Source: Lachnospiraceae bacterium (GTDB lineage Bacteria > Bacillota > Clostridia > Lachnospirales > Lachnospiraceae). Taken from it: a DNA stretch of 64,000 nucleotides. The stretch lies in assembly GCA_021772075.1 (NCBI GenBank), contig JAETNQ010000002.1:84461-148460 (forward strand), in the 5' to 3' direction. Of this stretch, positions 46,450-54,415 are shown piece after piece (positions within the stretch are counted from its first letter, which is position 1; each line of letters opens with the position of its first letter). A program made the position numbers and the translations under genes. The notes beneath the pieces are model-generated. The model did no database searches. It was not told the origin of the DNA and saw nothing but the letters and a program-made list of their open reading frames with translations.

Positions 46450-46755
46450 TTAGTTTTAACATAGTCCTGTTGGGAATCTATATACTAATAGACCAGTTTC
46501 ATGACACTAAAAAGAACTCACAAAGCTGTTTCACGCCTGAATCTGAAAGGAGAAAACAGGAAAGCGATCCTGTGGCGTCATACGAACCCTGCGAGCTCTT
46601 TTTAGTATCATGAAAATATAAAAAGTTTCCACAAAATTTACCCCCGGAGAATTTTCAAAGACCGCCGCGATAAGGGAGGGGGTGCTATTTTGGCACCCCC
46701 CCTATACCTTATGGCAGCCCTGTCAGCGGAGGCTCTGACAGTATACGAATTGTTG
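46450..46755. other. Structured noncoding region before the terminase genes (cos/pac or RNA candidate)
   Basis: No gene fits. Three nested or serial inverted repeats occur: a 20-base imperfect pair (CATGACACTAAAAAGAACTC, 46499 onward, with GAGCTCTTTTTAGTATCATG, 46593-46613) enclosing ACGCC/GGCGT and ACAGGA/TCCTGT stems; AGGGGGTGC/GCACCCCC (46676-46707); and CTGTCAG/CTGACAG (46719-46742). Confidence 0.6.
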
Positions 46756-47040
46756 TTAGCTTGCTTTATTGCTTGAATCCTGATTACTTTTCCTGCTATT
46801 ACCTTGTTTCTTCACCTTTTTATAGATGTTCAGGAAATCGTATTTAATGATTTCATCGATTGCACGTTCCACTTCGATGTCATTCTCTTCATCCGACATC
46901 TGTTCAGAAGTTCGCGCAATTCTTCCAAGATAAGCGCAAGTATTGTAACCTTTTTCCACATCGAACAGAAACCAGGAATGAAACTGTTCAAATGGATCAA
47001 ACGGATTGTCAATCGTTGTCAACATGCATTGCTGTTGCAT
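46756..47040 (-). CDS. Conserved small phage protein
   Basis: 94 residues from the ATG at 47040, with AAAGGAGTGAATTG upstream; the open frame reaches 47109. MLTTIDNPFDPFEQFHSWFLFDVEKGYNTCAYLGRIARTSEQMSDEENDIEVERAIDEIIKYD is a widespread short phage protein with no assigned role. It follows the RNA-polymerase-like gene by 19 bp. Confidence 0.75.
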   Translation of the reverse strand: MQQQCMLTTIDNPFDPFEQFHSWFLFDVEKGYNTCAYLGRIARTSEQMSDEENDIEVERAIDEIIKYDFLNIYKKVKKQGNSRKSNQDSSNKAS

Positions 47041-47059
47041 GAACAATTCACTCCTTTCA

Positions 47060-49741
47060 TTACAAGTATTTAGACACGGTTGATGTAGAAATGCCAAGTG
47101 CTTCAGCAATCTCAGATGTGCTATAACCAGAAGCGCTCATAGAGGCAATCTTGTTCTGCTTAGCGGTACTCAATGTTGTAGTAGCACGGGGTGTCGCTCG
47201 CTGTCTGAGGCTGTCGATGTCGGCATTATTGAGAATCTGTGTCAGCTTGCTTTCGCTAATAGCTCCGGCTTGTATAGCTTCCCATTCTCTATCTGTTATG
47301 ACAACTGGCTTGCGCTCTGCTCCCACCTGTTTTCGTGCTGCTGTGAGAGCCTGTTGATTTGCTTTCTTGATCTCAGCATTGGTCATGTCGGGATTTGCCT
47401 GCTTCTTTGCCGTTACTGTAGCATTTGCAATTACCTGAGCCTGTCTTTCGCGAGGGGCGTTCTTAAGGGCCACATTGAGCTTAGCATTAAGGGAGTCTAC
47501 TTCGTTCTGGTAGGCCGCCTTGGCGGAAGCAGAGTAGGGGATCTTACCGGTACTCACCATCTCCTTACGAGCCTGGTTAGCCAGGGACTTCATCTTATTA
47601 GCATAGGAGGCATAGGCTTCTTCCTGAGGGGTGCCTGAGGAAAGGGTACGGGCGTCCTTGGCTTCAGCCATCTGTGTGCTGGCCTGTGTGCGGGTCTTGG
47701 TCTTTCCGGTTTTCTTGTCAACATAGGTAAGATCGTCAGCAGTCTTGTAGCTCAAGGAGCCGTCCTCATTGATAGTGGGGCTTCCTTTACGCTTAGGCAC
47801 AGATACCTCAGATTTAGCACGCGAAATCAAAGTGGCGGCGCCTTCTTTATACTTTCCGTCTTCGACTCTTCCCTGATACTTCTTTTTCAGAGATGCGATT
47901 CCGTTATCCTGCTCACTTCTCTTATAGTCGAGATTATGCTTCTCGGCGTCAATAACAACCATGCTATGCCGGACTGCACGAGCAAGTTCATCTTCTGTAG
48001 CGCCCTTTAATGTCATATCAGTAATCAGATTTGACACTTTTCCCATCTCGGTTTGAGTATTTTTCATCCGCTTATAGGGCTGCGTAGTGCTGTCAGGACC
48101 ATACTTCTCTTTAGGATCGAATCCTTCCAATCCTTTGAGCGGATGGGTAGACGTAATCTTAATTTTTCCGCCTGTCGGAATTACCATAACAGTGTCGCCA
48201 TCGAAATCGGCACCCGACAAACGTTCCGCAACTTTACTGTTAATACCGATTGCATCTTTTGGTGTATTACCAAGTACCTTCTTACCTTCTGGTTGCTTAT
48301 TGTTCACGGTAAGAACCGGAATTTCAAAAGTACCACCATGCGGATACCGAATCAAAGCGACCTGCTCTCCATTCTTATAATTTGGAGCATAGACTTCTGT
48401 ATCTTTGATTGTGGTCAAAGGTAATATGACCTGGTACTTCTGTCTTGGTAATGCTGCTGCCTGAAGATGCACTGCCGCCGAATCGCAATCATCAGCAAAT
48501 GATTTAAGCAATGTCTTCTTGACAGTAGGGTTGGTAAGCGCACAAATTTCGTCATACTCTGCAACTTTATCAGCAGTGGCAAGTCCAAGCTGCTTATTGA
48601 TAAGGGTCATGCTTTGCTTCGACAAGAACTGGGACGGAAGATGGTCGCTCCATTCTCCCCAATCTCCTTCTTCAGCACGCTTGTTGATAAGGGAAAGTTT
48701 TTCATTCCCATCTTTGTCAATATAATAGCTCTGTCCTCCATGTTCCTTAATCAAAGAGCCAAATGGATTGTCAGGATCATCTTTGATTTTCTTAAGAACA
48801 TCGGTCATCGGTGTTCCAGTTTTCTTGTTTGTATTGAATAACACATCCACGCCATCCGGGAGGTCATCAGAATATACTGCCATTCCTTTCAGATAATGCG
48901 TTCCATCAACCATAATGCGAACCTGGGCATAATGGGAATCGCCAAGCGACAAATCATCCACGCCTCTCCGAATCTCGATTACGCCATCTTTCTGGATACC
49001 ACCGTCTTCCGCATAGTTAATTTTCAGGCGACTGGAATCCATACTTTCCGGATATTGAAACGCGGGTCTTATTTTCTGCCCGTCTTCGCTGAGAATCTGG
49101 TCATAGTCCTTTACTGAATGAACATTATCGAAATCATAAATTTCTCTATGCTCTGTCCCAGGAGGGCATATGACCTTGATGTTCGTCTGTTTGCCTGGAT
49201 TTGTCACTTGCGGAACACCACCGCCATAAACCGGATATCCCTCCATCTCCAAAATATAAAGCGCCTGGTTCAGCTTTTCTCTGGAAATCCCAAGTTCACG
49301 CTCAACTCCAGTGCCAACGTCGATCATTCCTTTTTCGTCAATCATCTTTTTCAGAAAATCGGCAGTCGTTTTAGCCTGGTTCATGCGGGCTTCGGAATTT
49401 TCATTGAGAAGAGAGCGTACCGAAGAATCATTAGCAAATCCCATCTTTTCGGCAATTTCGTTAAGACTGTATCCCTTTTCTCTAAGTCCTTTAGCAGTTG
49501 CAACCTGGAGAGAGCGCCGTTCATCTTTTGCAAGGCTCATCTGAGTGCGCAACTGAGTAGTTGTCAGACCAAGTTGTTCCGCAATTTCTGTCTCACGAAG
49601 CCCTTGACTTTTCAACTCATCAATACGGCTGAGAAAATCGCCACTGTGCTGGTAAGGATTATCGCCGGAACCCCAAGGATAGCGGCCGGAACGTCTCGGC
49701 ATTCCATAATGCATTAAAATTTCTTCCGCAACGGGATTCAT
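47060..49741 (-). CDS. DFDGD-type RNA polymerase-like protein with terminal HTH domains
   Basis: 893 residues. Residues 461-520 read VALIRYPHGG...IGINSKVAERLSGADFDGDTVMVI, which follows the bacterial RNAP beta-prime pattern with the metal-binding DFDGD at 512-516 (48194-48208). Before it are segments YLKGMAVYSDDLPDGVDVLF (possible first double-psi barrel with Lys285) and LTTIKDTEVYAPNYKNGEQ; after it, ITDMTLKGATEDELARAVRH (bridge-helix-like). N-terminal HTH pairs (~40-115: RETEIAEQLGLTTTQ; YSLNEIAEKMGFANDSS) and a C-terminal HTH (YSTSEIAEALGISTSTV) flank it. The start HYGMPRRSGRYPWGSG resembles the HHG tag. It is likely a single-subunit, YonO/crAss-like polymerase for phage genes; other RNA-dependent relatives are possible. 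Confidence 0.8.
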   Translation of the reverse strand: MNPVAEEILMHYGMPRRSGRYPWGSGDNPYQHSGDFLSRIDELKSQGLRETEIAEQLGLTTTQLRTQMSLAKDERRSLQVATAKGLREKGYSLNEIAEKMGFANDSSVRSLLNENSEARMNQAKTTADFLKKMIDEKGMIDVGTGVERELGISREKLNQALYILEMEGYPVYGGGVPQVTNPGKQTNIKVICPPGTEHREIYDFDNVHSVKDYDQILSEDGQKIRPAFQYPESMDSSRLKINYAEDGGIQKDGVIEIRRGVDDLSLGDSHYAQVRIMVDGTHYLKGMAVYSDDLPDGVDVLFNTNKKTGTPMTDVLKKIKDDPDNPFGSLIKEHGGQSYYIDKDGNEKLSLINKRAEEGDWGEWSDHLPSQFLSKQSMTLINKQLGLATADKVAEYDEICALTNPTVKKTLLKSFADDCDSAAVHLQAAALPRQKYQVILPLTTIKDTEVYAPNYKNGEQVALIRYPHGGTFEIPVLTVNNKQPEGKKVLGNTPKDAIGINSKVAERLSGADFDGDTVMVIPTGGKIKITSTHPLKGLEGFDPKEKYGPDSTTQPYKRMKNTQTEMGKVSNLITDMTLKGATEDELARAVRHSMVVIDAEKHNLDYKRSEQDNGIASLKKKYQGRVEDGKYKEGAATLISRAKSEVSVPKRKGSPTINEDGSLSYKTADDLTYVDKKTGKTKTRTQASTQMAEAKDARTLSSGTPQEEAYASYANKMKSLANQARKEMVSTGKIPYSASAKAAYQNEVDSLNAKLNVALKNAPRERQAQVIANATVTAKKQANPDMTNAEIKKANQQALTAARKQVGAERKPVVITDREWEAIQAGAISESKLTQILNNADIDSLRQRATPRATTTLSTAKQNKIASMSASGYSTSEIAEALGISTSTVSKYL

Positions 49742-49743
49742 AC

Positions 49744-50301
49744 TTACTCCTCCTGTTCTTTAATTTTGTTAATGATTCTGTCAAACGTGATGATTTTATC
49801 CATGATTGGTGCGATATCCTCAACTGTCGGATTACCGACCAAAATATCATCCGACTGATACAGACGGAGCTCCATACGAATATCTGCCGGTTTGACTTTG
49901 TATTCCAAACAAAAAAGAGCAGCGTATACTTCTAGCTGCTCCATGTGGGCCGGAATAGCCCCCGTTTTTAAATCATGTATTCTCAGCAAATCACCACGGA
50001 AAGCAATCGCATCCGCTGTACCAAAACAGTTGTCTGAGTAAAACAGAATTTGTTCAGGTGTCATTTTGAAACCGATAGCATCATTAACATATGCGTTCAG
50101 TGTCTTTTTCGATTTTGGTAACTTTTGGCCAAGCCGGATACACTGCGCCGCAAATTCATGGAGCTGTGTTCCTTTCTGCGTCGCTAAAAATCTGCTGTAA
50201 GATTCCGCAACTTTATCTTCACTGTAATTAATCCAGTGGTACTTGCTTGCGCCAAGAAAGGCGTGCTGCCCTTCAAGGTTTGAATGCTTGTTGAAGTTCA
50301 T
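49744..50301 (-). CDS. PD-(D/E)XK nuclease, RecB/Cas4-like
   Basis: 185 residues: FATHEFAAQC-type N-part (QLHEFAAQCIRLGQ), catalytic GTADAI ... LRIHDLKTGAIP, and the QLEVYAALFC motif III (QxxxY), the pattern of RecB-family nucleases. It probably processes DNA ends for recombination or packaging. It starts inside the upstream nuclease gene and ends 2 bp before the polymerase-like gene. Confidence 0.82.
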   Translation of the reverse strand: MNFNKHSNLEGQHAFLGASKYHWINYSEDKVAESYSRFLATQKGTQLHEFAAQCIRLGQKLPKSKKTLNAYVNDAIGFKMTPEQILFYSDNCFGTADAIAFRGDLLRIHDLKTGAIPAHMEQLEVYAALFCLEYKVKPADIRMELRLYQSDDILVGNPTVEDIAPIMDKIITFDRIINKIKEQEE

Positions 50302-50575
50302 GCAATACTTCCTCCTTGTTCTCGGGACAGATGAATCTTGAAAAAGACATCTTGTTCATCAGTCCAACGTAATACTCTTGGTTCGGCTGTTTTTTAGCCC
50401 TCGCAGATTTCTTACATTCCAAGGTGGCCCATTTATCTTTATACAGAATCAAGAGGTCTGGTATTCCCTGAATGTGGCTGGCATCCAGTTTGGTCACGAT
50501 GCAACCTACAAACAGCTCTTTCAATTCCTTTATAAGATTTGCCTGGAAGTCTCGTTCCAACTTTGTCCCGGCCAT
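50273..50575 (-). CDS. VRR-NUC-like PD-(D/E)XK nuclease
   Basis: 100 residues from the ATG at 50575, after GAGGAGG; the frame is open to 50593. ERDFQANLIKELKELFVGCIVTKLDASHIQGIPDLLILYKDKWATLECKKSARAKKQPNQEYYV carries the GIPDLL Asp and the ECKK Glu-x-Lys of VRR-NUC-type nucleases (structure-specific, often replication-linked). Overlaps the next nuclease by 29 bp. Confidence 0.8.
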   Translation of the reverse strand: MAGTKLERDFQANLIKELKELFVGCIVTKLDASHIQGIPDLLILYKDKWATLECKKSARAKKQPNQEYYVGLMNKMSFSRFICPENKEEVLHELQQAFKP

Positions 50576-50694
50576 AGGGAAACCTCCTCTCATTTTTTCT
50601 GAAAATAAAAAAGAGAAAGTAAAAGCTAAAATGGCGCTTTTATTCTTCTCTCTTCATAAAAGGGTATGTTTTTTTCGCGGGCAAAAAAAATAGC

Positions 50695-50722
50695 AAAAGA
50701 AAAGAGCCGCTGTATGCGACTC
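50695..50722 (-). terminator. Rho-independent terminator after zinc-ribbon gene
   Basis: Minus-strand GAGTCGC, loop ATACA, GCGGCTC (one wobble), then TTTTCTTTT. It is 15 bp past the zinc-ribbon stop. The rest of the 50576-50736 gap shows nothing else. Confidence 0.8.
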
Positions 50723-50736
50723 AAATCCGTAGTATG

Positions 50737-51045
50737 TTATTCTTTATCCTCGACGTAACCATAAGGACAGATTACGCATCCCGGATAAATATTTTCACAT
50801 CCGGTACATTCCGGACCAGGAGGCTCCGCTCCGATATAATTGAAAAATGTTTCTCGATCCATCCGCTGCCCACACTCAGGGCACACACATTCATTATCTT
50901 TCCATTTCATCTCTCCGCCGCATAAATCACAAATAACGGCATCTCCATCCTCATCATAGATGTCTTCATATCTTTCTGTTGGATCTGAGAATCTTTTACT
51001 GCTGCCTCCATAGATAACTTCATACTCGTTTTTTCTTCTTGTCAT
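50737..51045 (-). CDS. Zinc-ribbon protein
   Basis: 102 residues with two CxxC pairs (VICDLCGG and CVCPECGQ) and more cysteines (ECTGC, CVICPYG). An acidic N-part (RYEDIYDEDGD) precedes. Likely a small nucleic-acid- or protein-binding phage protein. It follows the unidentified 347-residue gene after 130 bp that holds only a possible 25-codon ORF. Confidence 0.68.
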   Translation of the reverse strand: MTRRKNEYEVIYGGSSKRFSDPTERYEDIYDEDGDAVICDLCGGEMKWKDNECVCPECGQRMDRETFFNYIGAEPPGPECTGCENIYPGCVICPYGYVEDKE

Positions 51046-51175
51046 TTTTTATCTCCTTTCAGTAATCAGGAAATAGGGCTGCCCCACTTCCAAATTGAAC
51101 CGAAGAGACAAAAAGCTTTTTATCCTCTCCTTTCATAAAACACCTTGTAAAATGCACGTAGGGCATGTACCATCT

Positions 51176-52219
51176 TTATGCAGTTCTCAAATATAAATCG
51201 CCATTGCTGTTCACATAATACTCTGCTTTTGCTTCCGAAGCGTGCAGAACAGAACGAATCGATTTGAGCATCTCAGATTCTGTACCTCTGCTGAATGAAT
51301 CCACCACCAGATTAACTTTCTTTTCAAGAGCCGGCTTATCAACCTTTTTCAGAGGACCTTCTTTAAAGCTCTGAATATGTGTGCTCAATTTACTGAAACT
51401 GCTTAACATGCGCTTCTCGCATTTACCGATGTAGGTAACGGATTCTTCCTCGACATTTGAAATATAATTGGCATCGTAATTCTGTGAATAATAGATTTCC
51501 AACAGACTGCTCATGGAATAAAGCTGTATAGAAAGTTCCAGGCAGTCCTTAATCTGAAATATCTTGTCAGTCCAAGCTACAATATCGGAACCGCTTTTAG
51601 TATTGACAGTGGAATCCAGATCCGACATATAAAACTCAATATCTTTCATTGCAACTTTCTTTGCTTCTTGTAAACTGACAAGGGTGGCAAACCGCTGCTG
51701 CTCATGCTCCATAATCGAACTGTAATTTTGGTAGGCAGATTTCACAAAGCTGACTTCAGATATAAGTTCTGCTTTCTTATCACCGTAAAGGAACTCCAGA
51801 ATTTTGTCAATGTTCTGGTTCATCGTTTTAAGTTCGCTATTAATCTGTGCGAGGAAGTACTGGCCGGAAACTATCGACATGGCATTGAACGCTCCAAGAA
51901 CGGCTGCCTGTGCTTCAACAGAATATAAAGAAGCAGTTCCTGCAATCCGCCCATTCTCGCCCTTGACCATAGTACTGAATCCACCTTGCTTTAGGGGAGT
52001 CAACGCATTTGGTATTCCGGCAGGAAATCGAACCATATACATATTGCTTAAAGCATTAGCCGCCACGACTGCAGGAAGCTGTTGCATTAGTCCTCCAATC
52101 TGGATTTTTTGCGATGAGGTAAGCTCCAGTTTTTTGATACCGGGCTTATTCTCAATATCTGTCATTTTATCACAAGGTATAATCTCAAAGTTTCCGCTTA
52201 CGGCAACATTATTGTCCAT
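51176..52219 (-). CDS. Unknown protein with leader region carrying hairpins
   Basis: 347 residues from the ATG at 52219, with GGAGGTAGCAAG upstream; the frame is open to 52273. DNNVAVSGNFEIIPCDKMTDIE... then a hydrophobic QLPAVVAANALSNMYMVRFPAGIP stretch and an amphipathic helical body (ISEVSFVKSAYQNYSSIMEHEQQRFATLVSLQEAKKVAMKDIEFYM). It is not recognised; a membrane-active or toxin-like moron is one thought, as it has its own leader and stands apart from packaging genes. Confidence 0.55.
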   Translation of the reverse strand: MDNNVAVSGNFEIIPCDKMTDIENKPGIKKLELTSSQKIQIGGLMQQLPAVVAANALSNMYMVRFPAGIPNALTPLKQGGFSTMVKGENGRIAGTASLYSVEAQAAVLGAFNAMSIVSGQYFLAQINSELKTMNQNIDKILEFLYGDKKAELISEVSFVKSAYQNYSSIMEHEQQRFATLVSLQEAKKVAMKDIEFYMSDLDSTVNTKSGSDIVAWTDKIFQIKDCLELSIQLYSMSSLLEIYYSQNYDANYISNVEEESVTYIGKCEKRMLSSFSKLSTHIQSFKEGPLKKVDKPALEKKVNLVVDSFSRGTESEMLKSIRSVLHASEAKAEYYVNSNGDLYLRTA

Positions 52220-52261
52220 CTTGCTACCTCCAAAAATAAAGAGAACGAGTACTTCCGCATT

Positions 52262-52522
52262 GCTGCCACACAACTCTCGCCCAAATTACTGGTATGAGTA
52301 AAGGAAATACCGTTCTCCATAACAGAGCTTGTGTTTTTCACGAGGTTGTCCAATATAGGCACAATATAAAAAGTGCGCCCCACCGAAGAGACGCACTAAA
52401 AAGCGGCTCTCTCATTGTTGCGACACAATCTTAACTCTGGTAATAGGGTATAAGTAAAGAGAGATAACGCTTTTTAACAAAGCATTGTCCCTATTACCAA
52501 AATGTTTTAAAGTTGTGTCGCA
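52262..52522. repeat. Repeated inverted/direct elements in a 350-bp leader
   Basis: A 10+11-bp nested pair TGCGACACAA (52419) / TTGTGTCGCA (52513) and TGGTAATAGGG (52438) / CCCTATTACCA (52489) encloses GCTTT/AAAGC. A diverged direct copy lies at 52262-52311 (GCCACACAAC...GGTATGAGTAAAGG vs GCGACACAAT...GGTATAAGTAAAGA). Confidence 0.7.
52368..52397 (-). terminator. Possible attenuator in leader of 51176-52219 gene
   Basis: Minus-strand AGTGCGTCTC, TTCG tetraloop, GTGGGGCGCACT, then TTTT. It lies about 150 nt upstream of the gene start, between the nested inverted repeat and the gene, so it could terminate transcription conditionally. Ligand or trigger unknown. Confidence 0.55.
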
Positions 52523-52576
52523 GTTCCAGTATACCACATACACGGCAAAAAAGAAATATCATTCTCAAAATTCTGC

Positions 52577-52759
52577 TCATGCCGTGACAAACCTGGCTCG
52601 TCTTTCCACCTCATTATATACCATACGCAGCCCATCCGGAAAATATACCAGAATCGACATGTAACCATGCGGACAATATCCGACGGCTTCTTTCTTCAAA
52701 TTCGGATAGATTGACTGAAAGCTTTCATAAATCTCGGACCATGTGTTCTTCTTTTTCAT
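52577..52759 (-). CDS. Small hypothetical phage protein
   Basis: 60 residues from the ATG at 52759 (AAAGGCGG upstream). KKKNTWSEIYESFQSIYPNLKKEAVGYCPHGYMSILVYFPDGLRMVYNEVERRARFVTA; a compact alpha/beta domain with CPHGY. Not recognised. Its promoter region is the iteron-bearing gap. Confidence 0.6.
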   Translation of the reverse strand: MKKKNTWSEIYESFQSIYPNLKKEAVGYCPHGYMSILVYFPDGLRMVYNEVERRARFVTA

Positions 52760-52780
52760 AAAACCGCCTTTCTCTCGCTC

Positions 52781-53060
52781 TGCCCACTTTCCCACTTTTT
52801 TTCACAACCTTTATATATATTTAAACTTTTTATCACAATTAGTTAAGAAAAAGGGTGGGCAAATGGGCTTTGAGCCCGCAAACCCGCATAAATACTGGGT
52901 TTTTAGTGACCAAATCGGGGTTTCAAAAGTGGGCAGAAAGTGGGCAAATGGGCAGAAAATTGACCATTTTTACCCAAATTCCACCAAATTTCGTCCGTAC
53001 CATTCTCCCAACTCTCCAAAACCGCTCCAAAAAGTGGGCAGCCAAAAATAAAAGTGGGCA
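52781..53060. repeat. Iteron-like array (AGTGGGCA), possible origin of replication
   Basis: AAAGTGGGCA or close variants occur at 52851-52862, 52927-52936, 52938-52946, 53031-53040 and 53051-53060, with inverted TGCCCACTTT (52781-52790) and TCCCACTTTT (52790-52799). They lie in a 310-bp gene-free, AT-rich gap next to small replication-side genes. Confidence 0.55.
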
Positions 53061-53068
53061 CGGAAATT

Positions 53069-53260
53069 TCAATAAGACCGCCTCATATATGGTAAATTTC
53101 TTCTGGCTGTCGGTATGTAATGATAGAATACGGACGGTTTTTCTTTCCGATGATACCGTCTTTTCTTAACTGCACCCTTCTCGGGAAGCTCCAGAGAAAC
53201 TTCTTTCTGACCAAAAACGTCATGAAATACTTTCCGAATAGCCGTACCGAGTTTAATCAC
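53069..53260 (-). CDS. Small basic phage protein
   Basis: 63 residues, probably from a GTG (AAGGAGAA just upstream, short spacing). MIKLGTAIRKVFHDVFGQKEVSLELPEKGAVKKRRYHRKEKPSVFYHYIPTARR; strongly basic, possibly DNA-binding. No family recognised. Confidence 0.5.
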   Translation of the reverse strand: MIKLGTAIRKVFHDVFGQKEVSLELPEKGAVKKRRYHRKEKPSVFYHYIPTARRNLPYMRRSY

Positions 53261-53281
53261 TTTCTCCTTCAGCTGCTCCGT

Positions 53282-53482
53282 TCACCTCCAAACTTTTCCT
53301 GTCTGCAAATCTTTCAAGACAATCCGTTCCTCCAGATGAAATCCAGAGAGTTCACAAATCGTGAAGATTGTGTTCAGCAACTTGTGAAACCGCTCATCAT
53401 CTGCGTCCAGATTCTTGATAGCCTCGTATGCAGTCGGGTCAGAATAACCCTCTGCATTTCTCCGTAAATCATTGTTAGCCAT
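53282..53482 (-). CDS. Small conserved phage protein
   Basis: 66 residues from the ATG at 53482, with GGGGAGGT upstream. ANNDLRRNAEGYSDPTAYEAIKNLDADDERFHKLLNTIFTICELSGFHLEERIVLKDLQTGKVWR; the NAEGYSDPTAYEAI start is recurrent in Clostridia prophages. Role unknown. It overlaps the membrane-peptide gene upstream by 8 bp. Confidence 0.7.
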   Translation of the reverse strand: MANNDLRRNAEGYSDPTAYEAIKNLDADDERFHKLLNTIFTICELSGFHLEERIVLKDLQTGKVWR

Positions 53483-53609
53483 TTCCATCTCTACCTCCCC
53501 ACCGGAACGAGTCATCCATGTAAACGGCACAGGATGAAATAGCCTTTGACGCTATTATCGCCGACAAACCAACAAGGAAAGACACGGCTCCAAATATAAC
53601 CTTAACCAC
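53475..53609 (-). CDS. 44-residue membrane peptide
   Basis: GTG start at 53609 with GGAGGTCAAAACA upstream. MVKVIFGAVSFLVGLSAIIASKAISSC... is one membrane segment followed by a short polar tail. It overlaps both neighbours, so translation is coupled. Seen only on close reading; function unknown. Confidence 0.55.
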   Translation of the reverse strand: MVKVIFGAVSFLVGLSAIIASKAISSCAVYMDDSFRWGGRDGNG

Positions 53610-53976
53610 TGTTTTGACCTCCTTCTTCCAGCCGAACACCGCCGTAATCCCATAAATCCTCTTTCAGCTTTTCCATATCCAGCTTACCGTTCTGCCATCT
53701 TTCGTAATATTCCAGAACATATGCCGTGAACTGCGGAATGCGTTTCGCATAGGACTTAGGCCAGTAGTGATCCATCAGAACCTCTAATGGCAGTGTCAGC
53801 AATAATATCATAGCGGTATTGACAGCATCATCTGTAGCCTGCTGCCGAATTTTCACCAACTCATTTTCAATCTGTTCCCGCACCATAGCATCCAGCTGAG
53901 CCTTGGTCAGGTTATAAGTGGCGGTCTTTGCTTTCTTTTCATTTTTCATAGCCCGCCGTATCTCTGCACGTCCCAT
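53602..53976 (-). CDS. Hypothetical helical phage protein
   Basis: 124 residues: MGRAEIRRAMKNEKKAKTATYNLTKAQLDAMVREQIENELVKIRQQATDDAVNTAMILLLTLPLEVLMDHYWPK. Mostly helical, basic N-terminus. This family occurs in the accessory part of Firmicutes prophages, without a known role. The next peptide gene begins within its end. Confidence 0.65.
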   Translation of the reverse strand: MGRAEIRRAMKNEKKAKTATYNLTKAQLDAMVREQIENELVKIRQQATDDAVNTAMILLLTLPLEVLMDHYWPKSYAKRIPQFTAYVLEYYERWQNGKLDMEKLKEDLWDYGGVRLEEGGQNSG

Positions 53977-53987
53977 AGAACCGCCTC

Positions 53988-54146
53988 CTATTCAATCCAT
54001 TTTTCTTTGGAAAAGAACAACGTAAGCCCAACCATCAAAGCAAATAAAAAGAACGTTGCGTCCCATTCGATAGGGACGGACAACGCTCCTAAAAATATAA
54101 ATGCTACGGCATAGAGCTTATTTTTCAGCAACTCTTTCCGCCACAT
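53988..54146 (-). CDS. 52-residue membrane protein
   Basis: ATG at 54146 after GGAGGTTGATT, stop at 53988. MWRKELLKNKLYAVAFIFLGALSVPIEWDATFFLFALMVGLTLFFSKEKWIE has two membrane segments (residues ~11-25 and 31-45). It begins 3 bp after the upstream stop, so coupling is likely. Unknown function. Confidence 0.65.
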   Translation of the reverse strand: MWRKELLKNKLYAVAFIFLGALSVPIEWDATFFLFALMVGLTLFFSKEKWIE

Positions 54147-54148
54147 AA

Positions 54149-54415
54149 TCAACCTCCAAGCCGTTGTAAGAGATTTATTGGAACCGATACGCTTTTAAGA
54201 AAACGGTTCCTTGCGGTTATAACATCGTTCTCGATTGAAACAGTCAATGCTTTTTCCCATAATCTGATTGGTGCATGATATCTTCGTCCGTCATCTGTCA
54301 GAACCATAGTCTGTTCTTCACAGGCAGTCGGTATATAGAATTTAATGCATTTTCCGACTACTCCGGTTTCAACACACATAATTCTGTCTCCAATATTAAA
54401 TTTTCTCTCCGACAT
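54149..54415 (-). CDS. Small hypothetical phage protein (SH3-like)
   Basis: 88 residues from the ATG at 54415 (AAGGAGAAGCAGG upstream). MSERKFNIGDRIMCVETGVVGKCIKFYIPTACEEQTMVLTDDGRRYHAP reads as a beta-barrel with a FNIGDRI start. It could bind nucleic acid or protein. No family assigned. Confidence 0.65.
   Translation of the reverse strand: MSERKFNIGDRIMCVETGVVGKCIKFYIPTACEEQTMVLTDDGRRYHAPIRLWEKALTVSIENDVITARNRFLKSVSVPINLLQRLGG

Noticed and set aside
46499..46613. IscB-type omega RNA or HEARO element beside the HNH gene
   Set aside because: The HNH protein is small and lacks RuvC and other IscB parts, and the fold does not show the expected guide region.
52419..52522. T-box or other named riboswitch
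   Set aside because: No T-box sequence, specifier loop or known aptamer core could be seen; kept only as a structured leader.
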